Shown here piece by piece: positions 7,221-16,169 of a DNA stretch of 55,388 bases. A program made the translations under genes and the position numbers. Location of the stretch: NCBI GenBank assembly GCA_026389735.1, contig JAPLHH010000141.1, positions 1-55,388 on the forward strand, in the 5' to 3' direction. The number at the start of each line of letters is the position of its first letter. The first letter of the stretch is position 1. The DNA is from Chloroflexota bacterium. GTDB taxonomy: Bacteria > Chloroflexota > Dehalococcoidia > GIF9 > UBA5620. The notes under the pieces are model-generated. The model made no database searches, was not told the DNA's origin, and saw nothing but the letters and a program-made list of their open reading frames with translations.

Positions 7221-7407
7221 AAAGGAAGAAAGATGCCTCTGCCCTTACTGTGAAGGCGAATTAATTATTACCAGCGTCCCTTACTGTCAGCCTTGTGGGA
7301 TAGTTTTTCACCGCTGCCTTAGGTGCAATATAACGGTACTGGATAAAAAAGCCACTAATTGTCCTAAGTGTGGTGAGCCGCTGAGACGGGGAGGAAAAGA
7401 AAGATAA
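7198..7407 (+). CDS. Small double zinc-ribbon protein
   Basis: A 69-residue protein starting at the ATG at 7198, behind AAAGGAGAGGAG, inside the end of iscU (23-bp overlap in another frame). A Lys/Glu-rich start is followed by CLCPYCEG, CQPCG, CLRCN and CPKCG, i.e. two zinc-ribbon knuckles, and a basic end. It is probably translationally coupled to iscU. The cysteines could bind zinc or transiently bind Fe-S; I see no enzyme motif. A longer upstream frame exists but lacks a ribosome site and lies entirely within iscU. Confidence 0.65.
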   Translation: MKKEKKAKKEERCLCPYCEGELIITSVPYCQPCGIVFHRCLRCNITVLDKKATNCPKCGEPLRRGGKER

Positions 7408-7430
7408 ATCCTCTCGTTTAGGAGAAACAG

Positions 7431-7664
7431 ATGAAAGCAGACGAGACCTTAGATTGTGTCGGGCTTTATTGTCCAATGCCTATTGTCCATACCGCCAAAA
7501 AGATGAAGGAGTTAAAACCGGGGCAGGTGTTGGAAGTTCTATCCGATGATCCGGGTATAAAACAGGATATGCCCAGCTGGTGTAGGACGACAGGCAACGA
7601 ATTCCTGGGCATCGAGGAAGATAAAGGTGTATTCAGGGTCTTTGTAAAAAAGTCGGGAAAGTGA
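7431..7664 (+). CDS. tusA: TusA/SirA-family sulfur carrier
   Basis: A 77-residue TusA/YeeD-fold protein with the family signature LDCVGLYCPMPIVHTAKKM, in which C14 of the CPxP motif carries persulfide sulfur. The downstream LKPGQVLEVLSDDPGIKQDMP is also typical. TusA-like proteins accept sulfur from a desulfurase or rhodanese and pass it to tRNA thiolation, molybdenum-cofactor or other acceptors. It stands between the zinc-ribbon gene and a ferritin-like gene within the Fe-S operon, so a role in delivering sulfur to IscU or SufB is plausible, although the usual IscS donor here looks catalytically impaired. GGAGAAACAG precedes the ATG. Confidence 0.85.
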   Translation: MKADETLDCVGLYCPMPIVHTAKKMKELKPGQVLEVLSDDPGIKQDMPSWCRTTGNEFLGIEEDKGVFRVFVKKSGK

Positions 7665-7671
7665 GGGTCAT

Positions 7672-8202
7672 ATGGAAGACGAGCACGGCAAGACTTTAGA
7701 AGCAATTCAGTTTGCCATACAGATGGAGATCGATGGCAAGGAATACTACCAGAGAGCTAGTCAAAAAAGTGGTAACAGGGTAGGAAAAGAGCTTTTTGAA
7801 TGGTTAGCTGCTGAGGAAGATAAGCACCGGCAGAGGTTTGAAGCCATATATAGCTCTATCAAAAGGGAAAAGGCCTGGCCTGAGGTTGACACACAGCTTG
7901 GGAAAGGAGAAATATTGAAAACTCTGTTTTCCGAGGCGCTGAGGGTAGTCGGCCCTAATGTGAAGGTGGCTGATGCCGAGCTTGATGCCATAGCCAAAGC
8001 TATGGAAATGGAGACCAAGACTCACGAATTTTACAAGAGCCAGGGCGAGGAAGCTGCCTATGATGCCGAGAGAAAACTCTATACTTCACTGGCTGCTGAA
8101 GAGAGAGGTCACTATCTGGCTTTAGTTGACTATCGTGAGTACCTTATCGACCCGGCAAGCTGGTTTCTCAAAGTCGAACACCTTACTCTAGACGGTGGCT
8201 AA
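7672..8202 (+). CDS. Ferritin-like / rubrerythrin-type diiron protein
   Basis: A 176-residue protein with two helical pairs carrying Glu and ExxH-type ligands: AIQMEIDGKEYYQRA with AAEEDKHRQRF, and AMEMETKTHEFYKSQ with AAEERGHYLAL. This is the YhjR/rubrerythrin-like ferritin-like domain without a rubredoxin tail. Members bind a diiron centre and act in peroxide reduction or iron handling. It begins 7 bp after tusA and ends 12 bp before sufC, so it is embedded in the Fe-S assembly operon, possibly protecting scaffolds from peroxide or buffering iron. The precise substrate is unknown. Confidence 0.82.
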   Translation: MEDEHGKTLEAIQFAIQMEIDGKEYYQRASQKSGNRVGKELFEWLAAEEDKHRQRFEAIYSSIKREKAWPEVDTQLGKGEILKTLFSEALRVVGPNVKVADAELDAIAKAMEMETKTHEFYKSQGEEAAYDAERKLYTSLAAEERGHYLALVDYREYLIDPASWFLKVEHLTLDGG

Positions 8203-8214
8203 GGAGGGTTGGCA

Positions 8215-8964
8215 ATGGAGGCTGAGAATATGTTGGAGATTAAGCAATTAAGTGTGGTGGTGGGGGACAGGGAGATTCTGCATGACGTAAATTTAAGCAT
8301 CAAAGCTGGTGAGACACACATCCTTTTTGGCCCTAATGGCAGTGGAAAGACCACTCTTCTGATGGCGATAATGGGTTCTCCCAAATATCGGGTAACTAAA
8401 GGCAGCATTATTTTCAAGGGTAAGGACATAGTTGGACTGCCTGTGGATGAAAGAGCCCGTTTGGGGATTGGTATGTCCCTCCAGAGACCACCGGTTGTCC
8501 GTGGTGTAAAGACTCGTGATATGGTAACTGCCTGTGCCAAAGGGCGAGTGGGCGGTGAGATTATAGACAGCCTGGCAGAGAAAGCTAACCTGACGGAGCT
8601 CATGGACAGGGAGGTAAACTATGGGTTTTCAGGAGGGGAGATAAAACGCTCTGAGCTTCTGCAATTGTTGGCTCAAGACCCAGGCCTGGCGTTGCTGGAT
8701 GAGCCTGAATCCGGTGTTGACCTGGTAAACATTGCCCTTATCGGTCAGCTTATAAATGAACTTCTGCACAAGGAACACCCCATACGTGATCGGAGGCACG
8801 CTGGACTTATTATCACCCATACAGGGCACATCTTGGACTATGTCAATGCCCGCAGTGGATATGTCTTACTTGATGGCAGGGTAGTTTGTGATGGAGACCC
8901 TCGTGAGATACTGGAGACAATTAAAAGCAAGGGCTACAGGGAGTGCTGGAAATGCGCAAGATAG
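8215..8964 (+). CDS. sufC: Fe-S assembly ATPase SufC
   Basis: A 249-residue soluble ABC ATPase. Walker A is GPNGSGKTTL (about residues 38-47), the Q-loop region is MSLQRPPVVRGV, the ABC signature is FSGGEIKRSELLQLL, Walker B is LALLDEPESGVD, and the H-loop is IITHTGHILDY. SEL after IKR and the ESGVD Walker B extension are typical of SufC rather than of transporter ATPases. SufC binds SufB (and SufD) and drives cluster assembly in the cytosol. The ATG at 8215 is chosen over a TTG at 8209 because AAGGAGGG at 8201-8208 is ideally spaced for it. It overlaps sufB. No sufD or sufS is present in the window. Confidence 0.93.
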   Translation: MEAENMLEIKQLSVVVGDREILHDVNLSIKAGETHILFGPNGSGKTTLLMAIMGSPKYRVTKGSIIFKGKDIVGLPVDERARLGIGMSLQRPPVVRGVKTRDMVTACAKGRVGGEIIDSLAEKANLTELMDREVNYGFSGGEIKRSELLQLLAQDPGLALLDEPESGVDLVNIALIGQLINELLHKEHPIRDRRHAGLIITHTGHILDYVNARSGYVLLDGRVVCDGDPREILETIKSKGYRECWKCAR

Positions 8965-10187
8965 AACCCGCCAAAGCCGCTGAAGATGAAGCTAGAGCTG
9001 CATTATCTAAGCCAGCAGCTTTTGGCGAGGACATAGATTTAGATAAATATGCTCATTCTGCGGATGAATTGCCCTATCAGGAAGATCCATCGCAACTGCC
9101 GGTTGAGGTCAAAAAGCAAATGTTACAGGTTGGGGTTACATTAGATGATAATAGCCACCGCTCAGGGACTATCATTCAGGTGGACCATTCCACAATACAT
9201 AGCCGGGCAAAGCAAGAAGGGATAGAGGTGATGGGTACCAACCAGGCTCTGGAGAAGTACGACTGGTTATCCGATTACCTGTGGAAAGCTGTAGCTGTAG
9301 ATACTGATAAGTATACTGCTCATGTTGGGCTTGGCCAGAGCAACGGCTATTTTATCAGGGCTCTACCCGGTAGCAAAGCGGTATATCCAGTTCAAGCTTG
9401 CCTTTATCTGGGCAGCCGTAACCTGGCGCAGAAGGTTCACAATATCATCATTGCTGAAGAAGGTTCAGAGTTGCATATAATTACCGGCTGCACTACAGCC
9501 CCAAGAGAAGAACCGGGGATGCACCTAGGTATTTCCGAGTTTTACATTAAGCGAGAGGCTAAGGTTACCTTTACCATGATACACAGCTGGGCGCCGGAGG
9601 TAGCCGTGCGTCCCCGCACCGGGATAATCGTTGAAGAAGGCGGTGTGTTCCTGAGCAACTATGTGATTATGAAGCCAGTTCGCTCGCTGCAAATGTATCC
9701 TGTGGCAAGATGTGTTGGGGAGAACTCAGTAGTCAGGTTTAATAGCATCCTGGTGGCGTTGCCTGGCTCAAATTTGGATGTAGGCTCTCGGGTTCTACTC
9801 AATGCTAAAGGAGCTAGGACGGAGATAATATCACGGGCTATCACTACTGGTGGGAACATTTTGGCACGAGGTTATATAGAAGGCAATGCGCCTGATGTCA
9901 AGGGGCATCTTGAGTGCCGTGGGCTCATCTTGCGTGGGGAAGGCATGATTCATGCCATACCAGAACTCAAAGGGACGTTAGCCGGTGTAGACCTATCACA
10001 CGAAGCCGCCATAGGCAAGATAGCCGAAGAGGAAGTGGAATATCTCATGATGCGTGGCTTAACACGCGATGAAGCCACAGCTACTATAGTCAGAGGCTTT
10101 CTGCGAGTGGACATAGAAGGCCTGCCACCGGAGCTTAACCTTGAATTGCAGCGAGCTGTCGAAGCCAGTGAAAAGGAAGTCATGTAA
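8952..10187 (+). CDS. sufB: SufB/SufD-family Fe-S scaffold
   Basis: A 411-residue SufB/SufD-family protein: a helical N-terminus (residues 1-90), a long right-handed beta-helix core (for example VEVMGTNQALEKYDWLSDYL, GSELHIITGCTTA, SRAITTGGNILARGYIEGNA) and a helical C-terminus ending EEEVEYLMMRGLTRDEA, a typical SufB/D feature. It forms the scaffold complex with SufC, whose gene overlaps its start by 13 bp. With only one SufB/D homologue next to sufC this is the minimal SufBC type, common in archaea and anaerobes. ATG 8952 is preferred over the GTG at 8943; both lie within the sufC end. Confidence 0.92.
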   Translation: MRKIEPAKAAEDEARAALSKPAAFGEDIDLDKYAHSADELPYQEDPSQLPVEVKKQMLQVGVTLDDNSHRSGTIIQVDHSTIHSRAKQEGIEVMGTNQALEKYDWLSDYLWKAVAVDTDKYTAHVGLGQSNGYFIRALPGSKAVYPVQACLYLGSRNLAQKVHNIIIAEEGSELHIITGCTTAPREEPGMHLGISEFYIKREAKVTFTMIHSWAPEVAVRPRTGIIVEEGGVFLSNYVIMKPVRSLQMYPVARCVGENSVVRFNSILVALPGSNLDVGSRVLLNAKGARTEIISRAITTGGNILARGYIEGNAPDVKGHLECRGLILRGEGMIHAIPELKGTLAGVDLSHEAAIGKIAEEEVEYLMMRGLTRDEATATIVRGFLRVDIEGLPPELNLELQRAVEASEKEVM

Positions 10188-10212
10188 TCTAGATTGGCAG
10201 GGGGGGTGAATT

Positions 10213-10902
10213 ATGAATCTAAAGGCGCTTTACAAACTGGGTTATGGTCTTTATGTTGTATGTTCCAAAAAAGATGGCAAGCTTAACGGTCAGATCGCTA
10301 ATACGGTCTTTCAGGTTTGCGCTGAGCCACCTATTATCGCTGTGGCTCTCAATAAGCAAAATCTGACTAACGAGTTTGTTTCTACAAGTAAAGTGTTTAC
10401 AGTCTCAATTCTGTCGCAGGATACGCCTTTGAGTTTCATCGGTAATTTTGGCTTCAAGTCAGGTAGGGATGTAGATAAACTCAAAGGCATTAATTATAAG
10501 CTGGGCGAAACCGGAGCGCCGATAGTGCTCGACAATACCCTGGCTTATCTTGAGGCTAAGGTGATTAATCAGATAGAAGTCGGCACTCATACCATCTTTA
10601 TAGGGGAAGTTGTGGCGGCGGACGTGGTCAAAGAAGGGGAGCCAATGACCTATGCTTATTATCATCAGGTCAAGAGAGGGAGTACTCCGAAAACAGCTCC
10701 AATCTACATTGAAGAGAAAAAGGAGGCAGCACCGAAAATGGCGAAATACAAGTGCACGGTTTGTGGTTATATTTATGACCCTGAGCTGGGCGACCTCGAT
10801 GGTGGGATAAAACCAGGCACGCCTTTTGAAAAGCTACCGGATGACTGGGTATGTCCTGTCTGCGGCGCCAGCAAAGACCAGTTTGAAAAAGTGGAAGGAT
10901 AA
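10213..10902 (+). CDS. hrb: High-molecular-weight rubredoxin (flavin reductase-rubredoxin fusion)
   Basis: A 229-residue fusion. Residues 1-165 form an FMN-binding flavin-reductase-like split-barrel domain ([38 protein letters not shown]). A linker rich in Lys and Glu leads to a complete rubredoxin at about 177-229, with iron ligands in [11 protein letters not shown] and [15 protein letters not shown]. In Moorella this protein (Hrb) passes electrons from NADH to the flavodiiron protein FprA for NO and oxygen reduction. FprA is encoded one gene downstream, which supports the same role. GGGGGGTGAATT precedes the ATG. The length matches known Hrb proteins. Confidence 0.92.
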   Translation: MNLKALYKLGYGLYVVCSKKDGKLNGQIANTVFQVCAEPPIIAVALNKQNLTNEFVSTSKVFTVSILSQDTPLSFIGNFGFKSGRDVDKLKGINYKLGETGAPIVLDNTLAYLEAKVINQIEVGTHTIFIGEVVAADVVKEGEPMTYAYYHQVKRGSTPKTAPIYIEEKKEAAPKMAKYKCTVCGYIYDPELGDLDGGIKPGTPFEKLPDDWVCPVCGASKDQFEKVEG

Positions 10903-10909
10903 AAAAGCA

Positions 10910-11299
10910 ATGATAGAAAACCTGAACAAAGAACAGCTAGCGGGAATATTAGAGGCATTACCTGTAGAGGTTTCCTTCGTTGATGAGAATGATTTAGTCA
11001 GGTTTTGGAATAAGCATGAGACTAGAATCTTCAAACGGCCGGTTTCAGTGGTTGGAAAATCGGTTCAGAATTGTCATCCAAAGCACAGTGTGGACAAAGT
11101 AAATCAGATATTGTCCGACTTTAAGAGTGGCAAAAGAGATTCAGCTGAATTCTGGATAGAGCTCAGGGGGAGGAAGGTATACATAAGATATTTTGCCGTG
11201 CGGGACAAGACAGGCAGATATCTAGGCACATTGGAAGTTACTCAGGACATAACTGATATAAAGAAGATCGAAGGTGAGAAGAGACTACTGGAGTATTAA
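10910..11299 (+). CDS. PAS-domain protein (DUF438-associated PAS type)
   Basis: From the ATG at 10910, the protein is 129 residues and is essentially one PAS domain: LEALPVEVSFVDENDLVRFW, then KRPVSVVGKSVQNCHPKHSV and a terminal EVTQDITDIKKIEG. The NCHPKHSV segment with the following helix resembles the PAS domains fused to DUF438/hemerythrin proteins, where a haem or small-ligand role has been suggested. It has no output domain, so it probably works with a partner. Encoded 7 bp after hrb and 12 bp before fprA, it may sense redox state, NO or oxygen for, or be a subunit of, the Hrb-FprA system; that is inference. Frames starting further upstream lie inside hrb. Confidence 0.8.
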   Translation: MIENLNKEQLAGILEALPVEVSFVDENDLVRFWNKHETRIFKRPVSVVGKSVQNCHPKHSVDKVNQILSDFKSGKRDSAEFWIELRGRKVYIRYFAVRDKTGRYLGTLEVTQDITDIKKIEGEKRLLEY

Positions 11300-11311
11300 A
11301 GGAGGAGTAAG

Positions 11312-12496
11312 ATGAAACCGAGGGAAATAAAGCGTGGAATCTACTGTGTAGGGGCGATTGACTGGGACAGGCGGCTTTTCGATTCACTTATACCGCTTCC
11401 CGATGGCACCAGCTATAACTCGTATCTAATTAAGGGCAGCGAAAAGGCGGCTCTTATAGACACGGTGGACCCCACCATGGAGCAGGTGCTGGGAAATCAT
11501 CTGAATGAGCTTGAAGTCAAAGACATAGATTATGTTGTGGCTCATCATGCCGAGCAGGACCATTCTGGCAGCATCCCCTGGGTCATTGAGAAATACCCTA
11601 GGGCGAAGGTTGTTTGCACGCCCAAATGTAAGGGGATGCTCATAGACCTGCTTTTGATTCCGGAAGACAGGTTCATAACCGTCGAGGACAAAGAAACTAT
11701 TTCGTTGGGAGACAGAACACTGGAGTTCGTTTATACTCCGTGGGTTCACTGGCCGGAGACCATGGTGACCTACTTGAAAGAAGAAAGAATTCTATTTTCT
11801 TGCGATTTCTTTGGCTCTCATCTGGCTACAACTGATCTGTATGTGACCGATGAAGGGCAAGTCTATGAGGCAGCCAAGAGGTATTATGCCGAAATCATGA
11901 TGCCCTTCAGAACGATTATCCAGAAAAACCTGGAGAAAATAAAGGACTACAAGATTGAACTCATTGCTCCCAGCCATGGCCCTATGTACGATAAACCGGA
12001 GTTTATTATCAAGGCGTATCATAGCTGGGCATTTGGCGAGCCTAAGAACATTGTAGTCTTGCCCTATGTCTCGATGCATGGCAGCACCCGCAAGATGGTG
12101 GCGTATTTTGTTGAAGCTTTGGCTCAGAGGGGTGTGACGGTGAAACAGTTCGACCTAACGGTTACTGACCTGGGGAAGCTGGCGATGTCATTGGTTGATG
12201 CGGCGACGGTTGTTATCGGGACGCCTACTGTTTTAGCTGGCCCGCATCCAAATGTTGTCTATGCTGCTTTCCTGGCGAATGCCTTGAGGCCGAATTTGAA
12301 GTTTGCCTCAATTATCGGTTCCTATGGTTGGGGTGGCAAAACAGTAGAGCAACTTGTTGGAATGTTGCCCAACCTCAAGGTAGAATTATTAGAGCCGATA
12401 CTGTGCAAAGGGTATCCGAGAGAAGCTGATTTCAAGGCTTTAGACAATCTAGCTGAGGCCATTGCCCAAAAACACAAAGAGCATGGTTTTACTTAG
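11312..12496 (+). CDS. fprA: A-type flavodiiron protein (NO/O2 reductase)
   Basis: A 394-residue flavodiiron protein: a metallo-beta-lactamase-like domain (1-250) with diiron ligands H79, E81, D83, H84 (AHHAEQDHSGS), H146 (WVHWPETM), D165 (SCDFFGSH) and a His near 225 (PSHGP), followed by a flavodoxin domain with the FMN phosphate loop VSMHGSTRKM. It reduces oxygen to water and/or NO to nitrous oxide using electrons from rubredoxin. It lies 12 bp after the PAS gene behind AAAGGAGGAG and works with Hrb, two genes upstream. All iron ligands are present. A TCATTGCGAG repeat follows its stop codon. Confidence 0.95.
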   Translation: MKPREIKRGIYCVGAIDWDRRLFDSLIPLPDGTSYNSYLIKGSEKAALIDTVDPTMEQVLGNHLNELEVKDIDYVVAHHAEQDHSGSIPWVIEKYPRAKVVCTPKCKGMLIDLLLIPEDRFITVEDKETISLGDRTLEFVYTPWVHWPETMVTYLKEERILFSCDFFGSHLATTDLYVTDEGQVYEAAKRYYAEIMMPFRTIIQKNLEKIKDYKIELIAPSHGPMYDKPEFIIKAYHSWAFGEPKNIVVLPYVSMHGSTRKMVAYFVEALAQRGVTVKQFDLTVTDLGKLAMSLVDAATVVIGTPTVLAGPHPNVVYAAFLANALRPNLKFASIIGSYGWGGKTVEQLVGMLPNLKVELLEPILCKGYPREADFKALDNLAEAIAQKHKEHGFT

Positions 12497-12499
12497 GCT

Positions 12500-12677
12500 G
12501 TCATTGCGAACTCTTCGTCTTGTCATTCTGAGCGCAGCGAAGAATCTGGCTCAGAGTAAACACCGCGAAGTAGTCTTAGAGATTGCTTCGGGGCTTGTGC
12601 CCCTCGCAATGACAATGAGGGGAAGACGAGATTGCCACGGCTGTTCCCTCGTTTCACTCGGGACGCCTCGCAATGAC
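12500..12677. repeat. Composite TCATTGCGAG-type repeats (element B)
   Basis: The stretch begins GTCATTGCGAAC and ends CTCGCAATGAC, with an internal GTCATTCTGAGCGCAGCGAAGAATCT variant and an internal CTCGCAATGAC boundary. It appears to be two or three overlapping copies of related palindromes. It fills the gap between fprA and the next gene; no protein is encoded here. Confidence 0.75.
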
Positions 12678-12718
12678 GACAAATAATCTGGAAATTATCA
12701 CAAGCGTGGAGGTACAAA

Positions 12719-13024
12719 ATGAAGGAAAGCTTTAAGGCGACACTTAGGGTAAACAAAAAAGCAATTGAGTTGAACCCCTTCGTCGAGGAGTTCCTGGCTC
12801 GGACTACGGTTGGTGCCGTCGCCTCGTTGAAGGAGGCAGAAGACATAAAGAGCCTGGAGATTCACCAAAAAAAGGGCAATGTCGAAATCACCGTCAATGG
12901 TAAAGATATTCCCCTTACTCCGTTTCCAAACGACATTATTTCCAATACCCTGGTTGGCCTGGTTTCTTCGCTGAGAGGTATAGATGATATAGACAGCATA
13001 GACATCAGTGTTGAAGTAGGATGA
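12719..13024 (+). CDS. Unknown protein with an internal duplication
   Basis: A 101-residue protein starting at an ATG behind GGAGG. I do not recognise the family. The sequence contains two similar halves: PFVEEFLARTTVGAVASLK followed by DIKSLEI, and PFPNDIISNTLVGLVSSLR followed by DIDSIDI. Each half looks like a loop, an amphipathic helix and a beta strand, and the first is preceded by a strand (SFKATLRVNKKAIELN) and the second by one (NVEITVNGKDIPLT). This suggests an intragenic tandem of a strand-helix-strand unit, possibly forming a ferredoxin-like or dimer-like fold. There are no cysteines, so metal binding is unlikely. It lies between repeats and a cupin gene in the stress island. Confidence 0.65.
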   Translation: MKESFKATLRVNKKAIELNPFVEEFLARTTVGAVASLKEAEDIKSLEIHQKKGNVEITVNGKDIPLTPFPNDIISNTLVGLVSSLRGIDDIDSIDISVEVG

Positions 13025-13070
13025 AACCCTGTGTCAGTTGGCAAAATTAGCTCAAGCAGGGGTTAAAAAT

Positions 13071-13403
13071 ATGGAGCCTATTGAAAAACGACTTGAAGCA
13101 CAGGTTGCAAGACTGGCTGATTTGGTGGACTACCAGGATGGTTCTGTGGTCAGCCGGGAGATAATAAGCAAGAAGACCGGGACAGTAACTTTATTTGCCT
13201 TTGACCAGGGGCAGGGATTGAGTGAACACACGGCACCATTCGATGCCTTAGTTTATGTCTTCGATGGTGAAGCAGAAATTGTCATCTCTGGAAAACCTCT
13301 TCGGGTAAAGCAGGGCGAGACGGTTATAATGCCAGCCAATCAGCCACATGCCCTGAAGGCAATTAAAAAGTTCAAGATGATGTTGACGATGATAAGAGCT
13401 TAG
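13071..13403 (+). CDS. Small cupin-domain protein
   Basis: A 110-residue single-domain cupin. The core reads [20 protein letters not shown] then [17 protein letters not shown], matching the two cupin motifs with histidines in the first (SEH) and last (QPHAL) positions. Small cupins of this type bind a metal or small ligand; the substrate is not evident. The ATG at 13071 gives a normal cupin length; a TTG at 13038 would add 11 residues without a better ribosome site. It lies 47 bp after the duplicated unknown gene and 20 bp before the copper ATPase. Confidence 0.8.
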   Translation: MEPIEKRLEAQVARLADLVDYQDGSVVSREIISKKTGTVTLFAFDQGQGLSEHTAPFDALVYVFDGEAEIVISGKPLRVKQGETVIMPANQPHALKAIKKFKMMLTMIRA

Positions 13404-13423
13404 TATTAGGAAGTTGCTCTGCC

Positions 13424-16084
13424 ATGGTTGAAAAGTCAAACTCCAAGAAATCTGAAAAGGCCAATATCCATATAACCGGCATGACCTGCACTACTTGTGC
13501 TGCCACCATCGAGAAGAGCCTGTCTGAGACCCCAGGGGTGGAGAATGCAAACGTCAGCTTTGCCTCAGAAAAGGCATCAGTAGAGTACGACCCCTCTAAG
13601 GTTGACCTCGCCGAGATTGCGAAAACCATCTCGGAATTAGGTTATAAGGTAACGGCCGAGAAGTCTATATTCCCGGTAAGTGGGATGACCTGCGCATCTT
13701 GTGTCGCCCGTGTGGAAGAAGCTCTCTCCAGTGTGCCCGGGGTTATTTCAGCCAATGTTAACCTGGCTTCTGAGAAAGCCACGGTTGAATATGTTGAGGG
13801 AACCGATATAGCTGAGATGCGACGGGCAGTGAAAGAAGCTGGCTACGGGTTGGGGGCAGAGGCCACCACGCTGGAGGATGTGACCACCGCTGCTCATCGC
13901 GAGATACGGGCACTCAGGAACAGGGTCATCTTCGCTAGTGTCTTAGCGGCGGTGATCATGGTGCTGAGCTTGGCGCCTGATTTCCAATTCAGGTCGTATT
14001 TGCTCTGGATACTGGCGACGCCGGTGCAATTCTGGACGGGCTGGCGTTTCTATCAGGGAGCGTGGGGAGCACTGAGGCACAGAACTGCCGATATGAACAC
14101 GCTGATAGCCGTGGGCACCTCAGCGGCCTATCTTTACAGCATGGTGGTTGTCCTCTTCCCCGGCCTCTTTGCTACGGCAGGTATCGAGCTTGGCCTCTAT
14201 TTTGACACCGCGTCCGTGATCATAGCCCTGATTCTGCTGGGTCGTTTCCTGGAGGCCAGAGCCAGAGGACAGACCTCGGAGGCCATCAAGAAGCTCATCG
14301 GCCTCAAGCCAAAAACAGCCACCGTTATCCGCGATGGCAAGGAGATGGAGATCTCTGTGGATGATGTGCAGGTTGAAGACCTTATACTGGTGAGGCCAGG
14401 TGAGCGGATATCCGTTGATGGTATCGTCCGCCAGGGCTATTCCAGCGTCGATGAATCTATGATAACCGGGGAGAGCATCCCCGTGGACAAGAAGGTTGGT
14501 GACACGGTCATCGGCGGTACTATCAACAAGATGGGCAGCTTTCAATTCGAGGCAACAAGAGTGGGCAAGGATACCACGCTGGCTCGGATTATCAGGCTGG
14601 TAGAGGAAGCGCAGGGAAGCAAAGCACCTATTCAGCGCCTGGCTGATGTCATTTCCAGCTACTTTGTGCCCACCGTGATCGGCATTGCCATACTCACCTT
14701 CGGTATTTGGTATTTCCTGGGACCGCAGCCGACACTGACCTATGCCCTGCTCAATTTTGTAGCTGTGCTTATCATCGCCTGCCCTTGCGCACTGGGCCTG
14801 GCCACCCCCACCGCCATTATCGTGGGCACCGGCAAAGGAGCCGAGAACGGCGTACTCATCAGGAGCGGCGAGGCATTGGAGAGGGCGCATAAAATAAATT
14901 CTGTGCTGCTGGACAAAACTGGAACGCTGACCCAGGGTGAACCTAAGGTTACTGATATAATCGGTTCACCATCTTTCGCTGAAGCTGAAGTCCTGCGGTT
15001 GGCGGCTTCGGTTGAGCATGATTCAGAACATCCATTGGCTCAGGCCATAGTCAAAGCAGCCTCGGAGAAGAATCTGGAATTATCTAAGGTTTTGGATTTT
15101 AAGGCTATGCCTGGACATGGGGTGGAGGCTAAGGTGGGTGGGAAAAGCCTCCTGCTGGGCAACCTTGCTCTGATTAAGGATAGAAGGATTTCACTGGATG
15201 GCCTGGCTAAAGAGGCCGAGCGGCTCTGGGGCGAAGGCAAAACGGTATTGTTCTTCAGTGTGGACAGCAAAGCGGCTGGCATCATTGCCCTGGCTGATAC
15301 CCTGAAGCCCAATGCCAAAGAGGCAGTTGAGGCATTGCACAAGTTGGGCATCGAGGTGATGATGATCACCGGCGACAACACTCGTACCGCCGAAGCCATT
15401 GCCCGGGAAGCAGGCATTGACCGCGTATTGGCTGAGGTCTTGCCTGAGAATAAGGCGGCAGAGGTCAAGAGGTTACAGGACGAGGGCAAGGTGGTGGCCA
15501 TGGTCGGCGATGGCATAAACGATGCCCCGGCGCTGGCTCAGGCAGACGTTGGGATCGCCATAGGCACTGGCACCGACGTCGCCATGGAAACCGGTGATAT
15601 TACGCTCATCAGCGGCGATCTAGGCGGCATTGTGACCGCCATATCCTTAAGCAAACGCACCATGAGGACCATCAGGCAAAACCTGTTCTGGGCATTTGCC
15701 TATAACGTAACACTGATACCCGTGGCCGCCGGCGTGTTGTATCTGTTCTTCGGCCGTACCGGCATTCCTTCCGGGCTGCATTTCATTTTCGGCAATTATG
15801 GTTTCCTGAATCCGATGCTGGCGGCTGCTGCTATGGCTGCCAGTTCCATCACCGTGGTGAGTAATTCGCTGCGACTGAGGGCGTTCAAGGCGGCTAAGTT
15901 CGAAAGATTTACCGAAGGAGGTGAACAGATGGCAATAGACCCGGTTTGCAATATGGTGGTAGGTGAGAAAAAGGCTGCAGCCACTTCTGAGTACAAGGGA
16001 AAGAAATATTACTTCTGCTCGATGGCCTGTAAGAAGGCTTTCGACGAGAAACCGGAGAAATACCTCGTCGAGAAGAGTAAATGA
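13424..16084 (+). CDS. copA: Copper-type P1B ATPase with two HMA domains and a C-terminal YHS domain
   Basis: An 886-residue P1B-type ATPase. Two N-terminal heavy-metal domains carry GMTCTTC and GMTCASC. About eight membrane helices include the ion-path motif [11 protein letters not shown]; the phosphorylation loop is [11 protein letters not shown] and the hinge is [17 protein letters not shown] together with a conserved C-terminal membrane motif ([15 protein letters not shown]) points to Cu(I) export across the cytoplasmic membrane. The last 52 residues are an added YHS domain ([27 protein letters not shown]), which binds metal through cysteines. A strong ribosome site and ATG at 15915-15931 lie exactly at the junction, so the YHS domain may also be made separately. 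The start ATG at 13424 has only a weak ribosome site. Confidence 0.93.
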   Translation: MVEKSNSKKSEKANIHITGMTCTTCAATIEKSLSETPGVENANVSFASEKASVEYDPSKVDLAEIAKTISELGYKVTAEKSIFPVSGMTCASCVARVEEALSSVPGVISANVNLASEKATVEYVEGTDIAEMRRAVKEAGYGLGAEATTLEDVTTAAHREIRALRNRVIFASVLAAVIMVLSLAPDFQFRSYLLWILATPVQFWTGWRFYQGAWGALRHRTADMNTLIAVGTSAAYLYSMVVVLFPGLFATAGIELGLYFDTASVIIALILLGRFLEARARGQTSEAIKKLIGLKPKTATVIRDGKEMEISVDDVQVEDLILVRPGERISVDGIVRQGYSSVDESMITGESIPVDKKVGDTVIGGTINKMGSFQFEATRVGKDTTLARIIRLVEEAQGSKAPIQRLADVISSYFVPTVIGIAILTFGIWYFLGPQPTLTYALLNFVAVLIIACPCALGLATPTAIIVGTGKGAENGVLIRSGEALERAHKINSVLLDKTGTLTQGEPKVTDIIGSPSFAEAEVLRLAASVEHDSEHPLAQAIVKAASEKNLELSKVLDFKAMPGHGVEAKVGGKSLLLGNLALIKDRRISLDGLAKEAERLWGEGKTVLFFSVDSKAAGIIALADTLKPNAKEAVEALHKLGIEVMMITGDNTRTAEAIAREAGIDRVLAEVLPENKAAEVKRLQDEGKVVAMVGDGINDAPALAQADVGIAIGTGTDVAMETGDITLISGDLGGIVTAISLSKRTMRTIRQNLFWAFAYNVTLIPVAAGVLYLFFGRTGIPSGLHFIFGNYGFLNPMLAAAAMAASSITVVSNSLRLRAFKAAKFERFTEGGEQMAIDPVCNMVVGEKKAAATSEYKGKKYYFCSMACKKAFDEKPEKYLVEKSK
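15915..15931 (+). promoter_or_regulatory. Internal ribosome-binding site and ATG for a free YHS-domain protein
   Basis: AAGGAGGTGA (15915-15924) is fully complementary to the usual 3' end of 16S rRNA and is followed, at ideal spacing, by an in-frame ATG at 15929. Translation from there gives a 51-residue protein, [15 protein letters not shown] and onward to 16084, identical to the YHS tail of the ATPase. The same type of ribosome site precedes true genes elsewhere in the window. Confidence 0.55.
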
Positions 16085-16169
16085 CGGCTAAGGCGTTTAT
16101 CTAAGCAGTCGTGAGCTGCTCTTGAATTCGCCATTAGCCACACAATGAAATGAGTTTATGGAGGGAGAA

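Noticed and set aside
14120..14890. 256-residue minus-strand frame inside copA
   Set aside because: It is antisense to an unmistakable P-type ATPase, and its composition (rich in Gly, His and Cys) is the usual mirror of G/C-rich codons.
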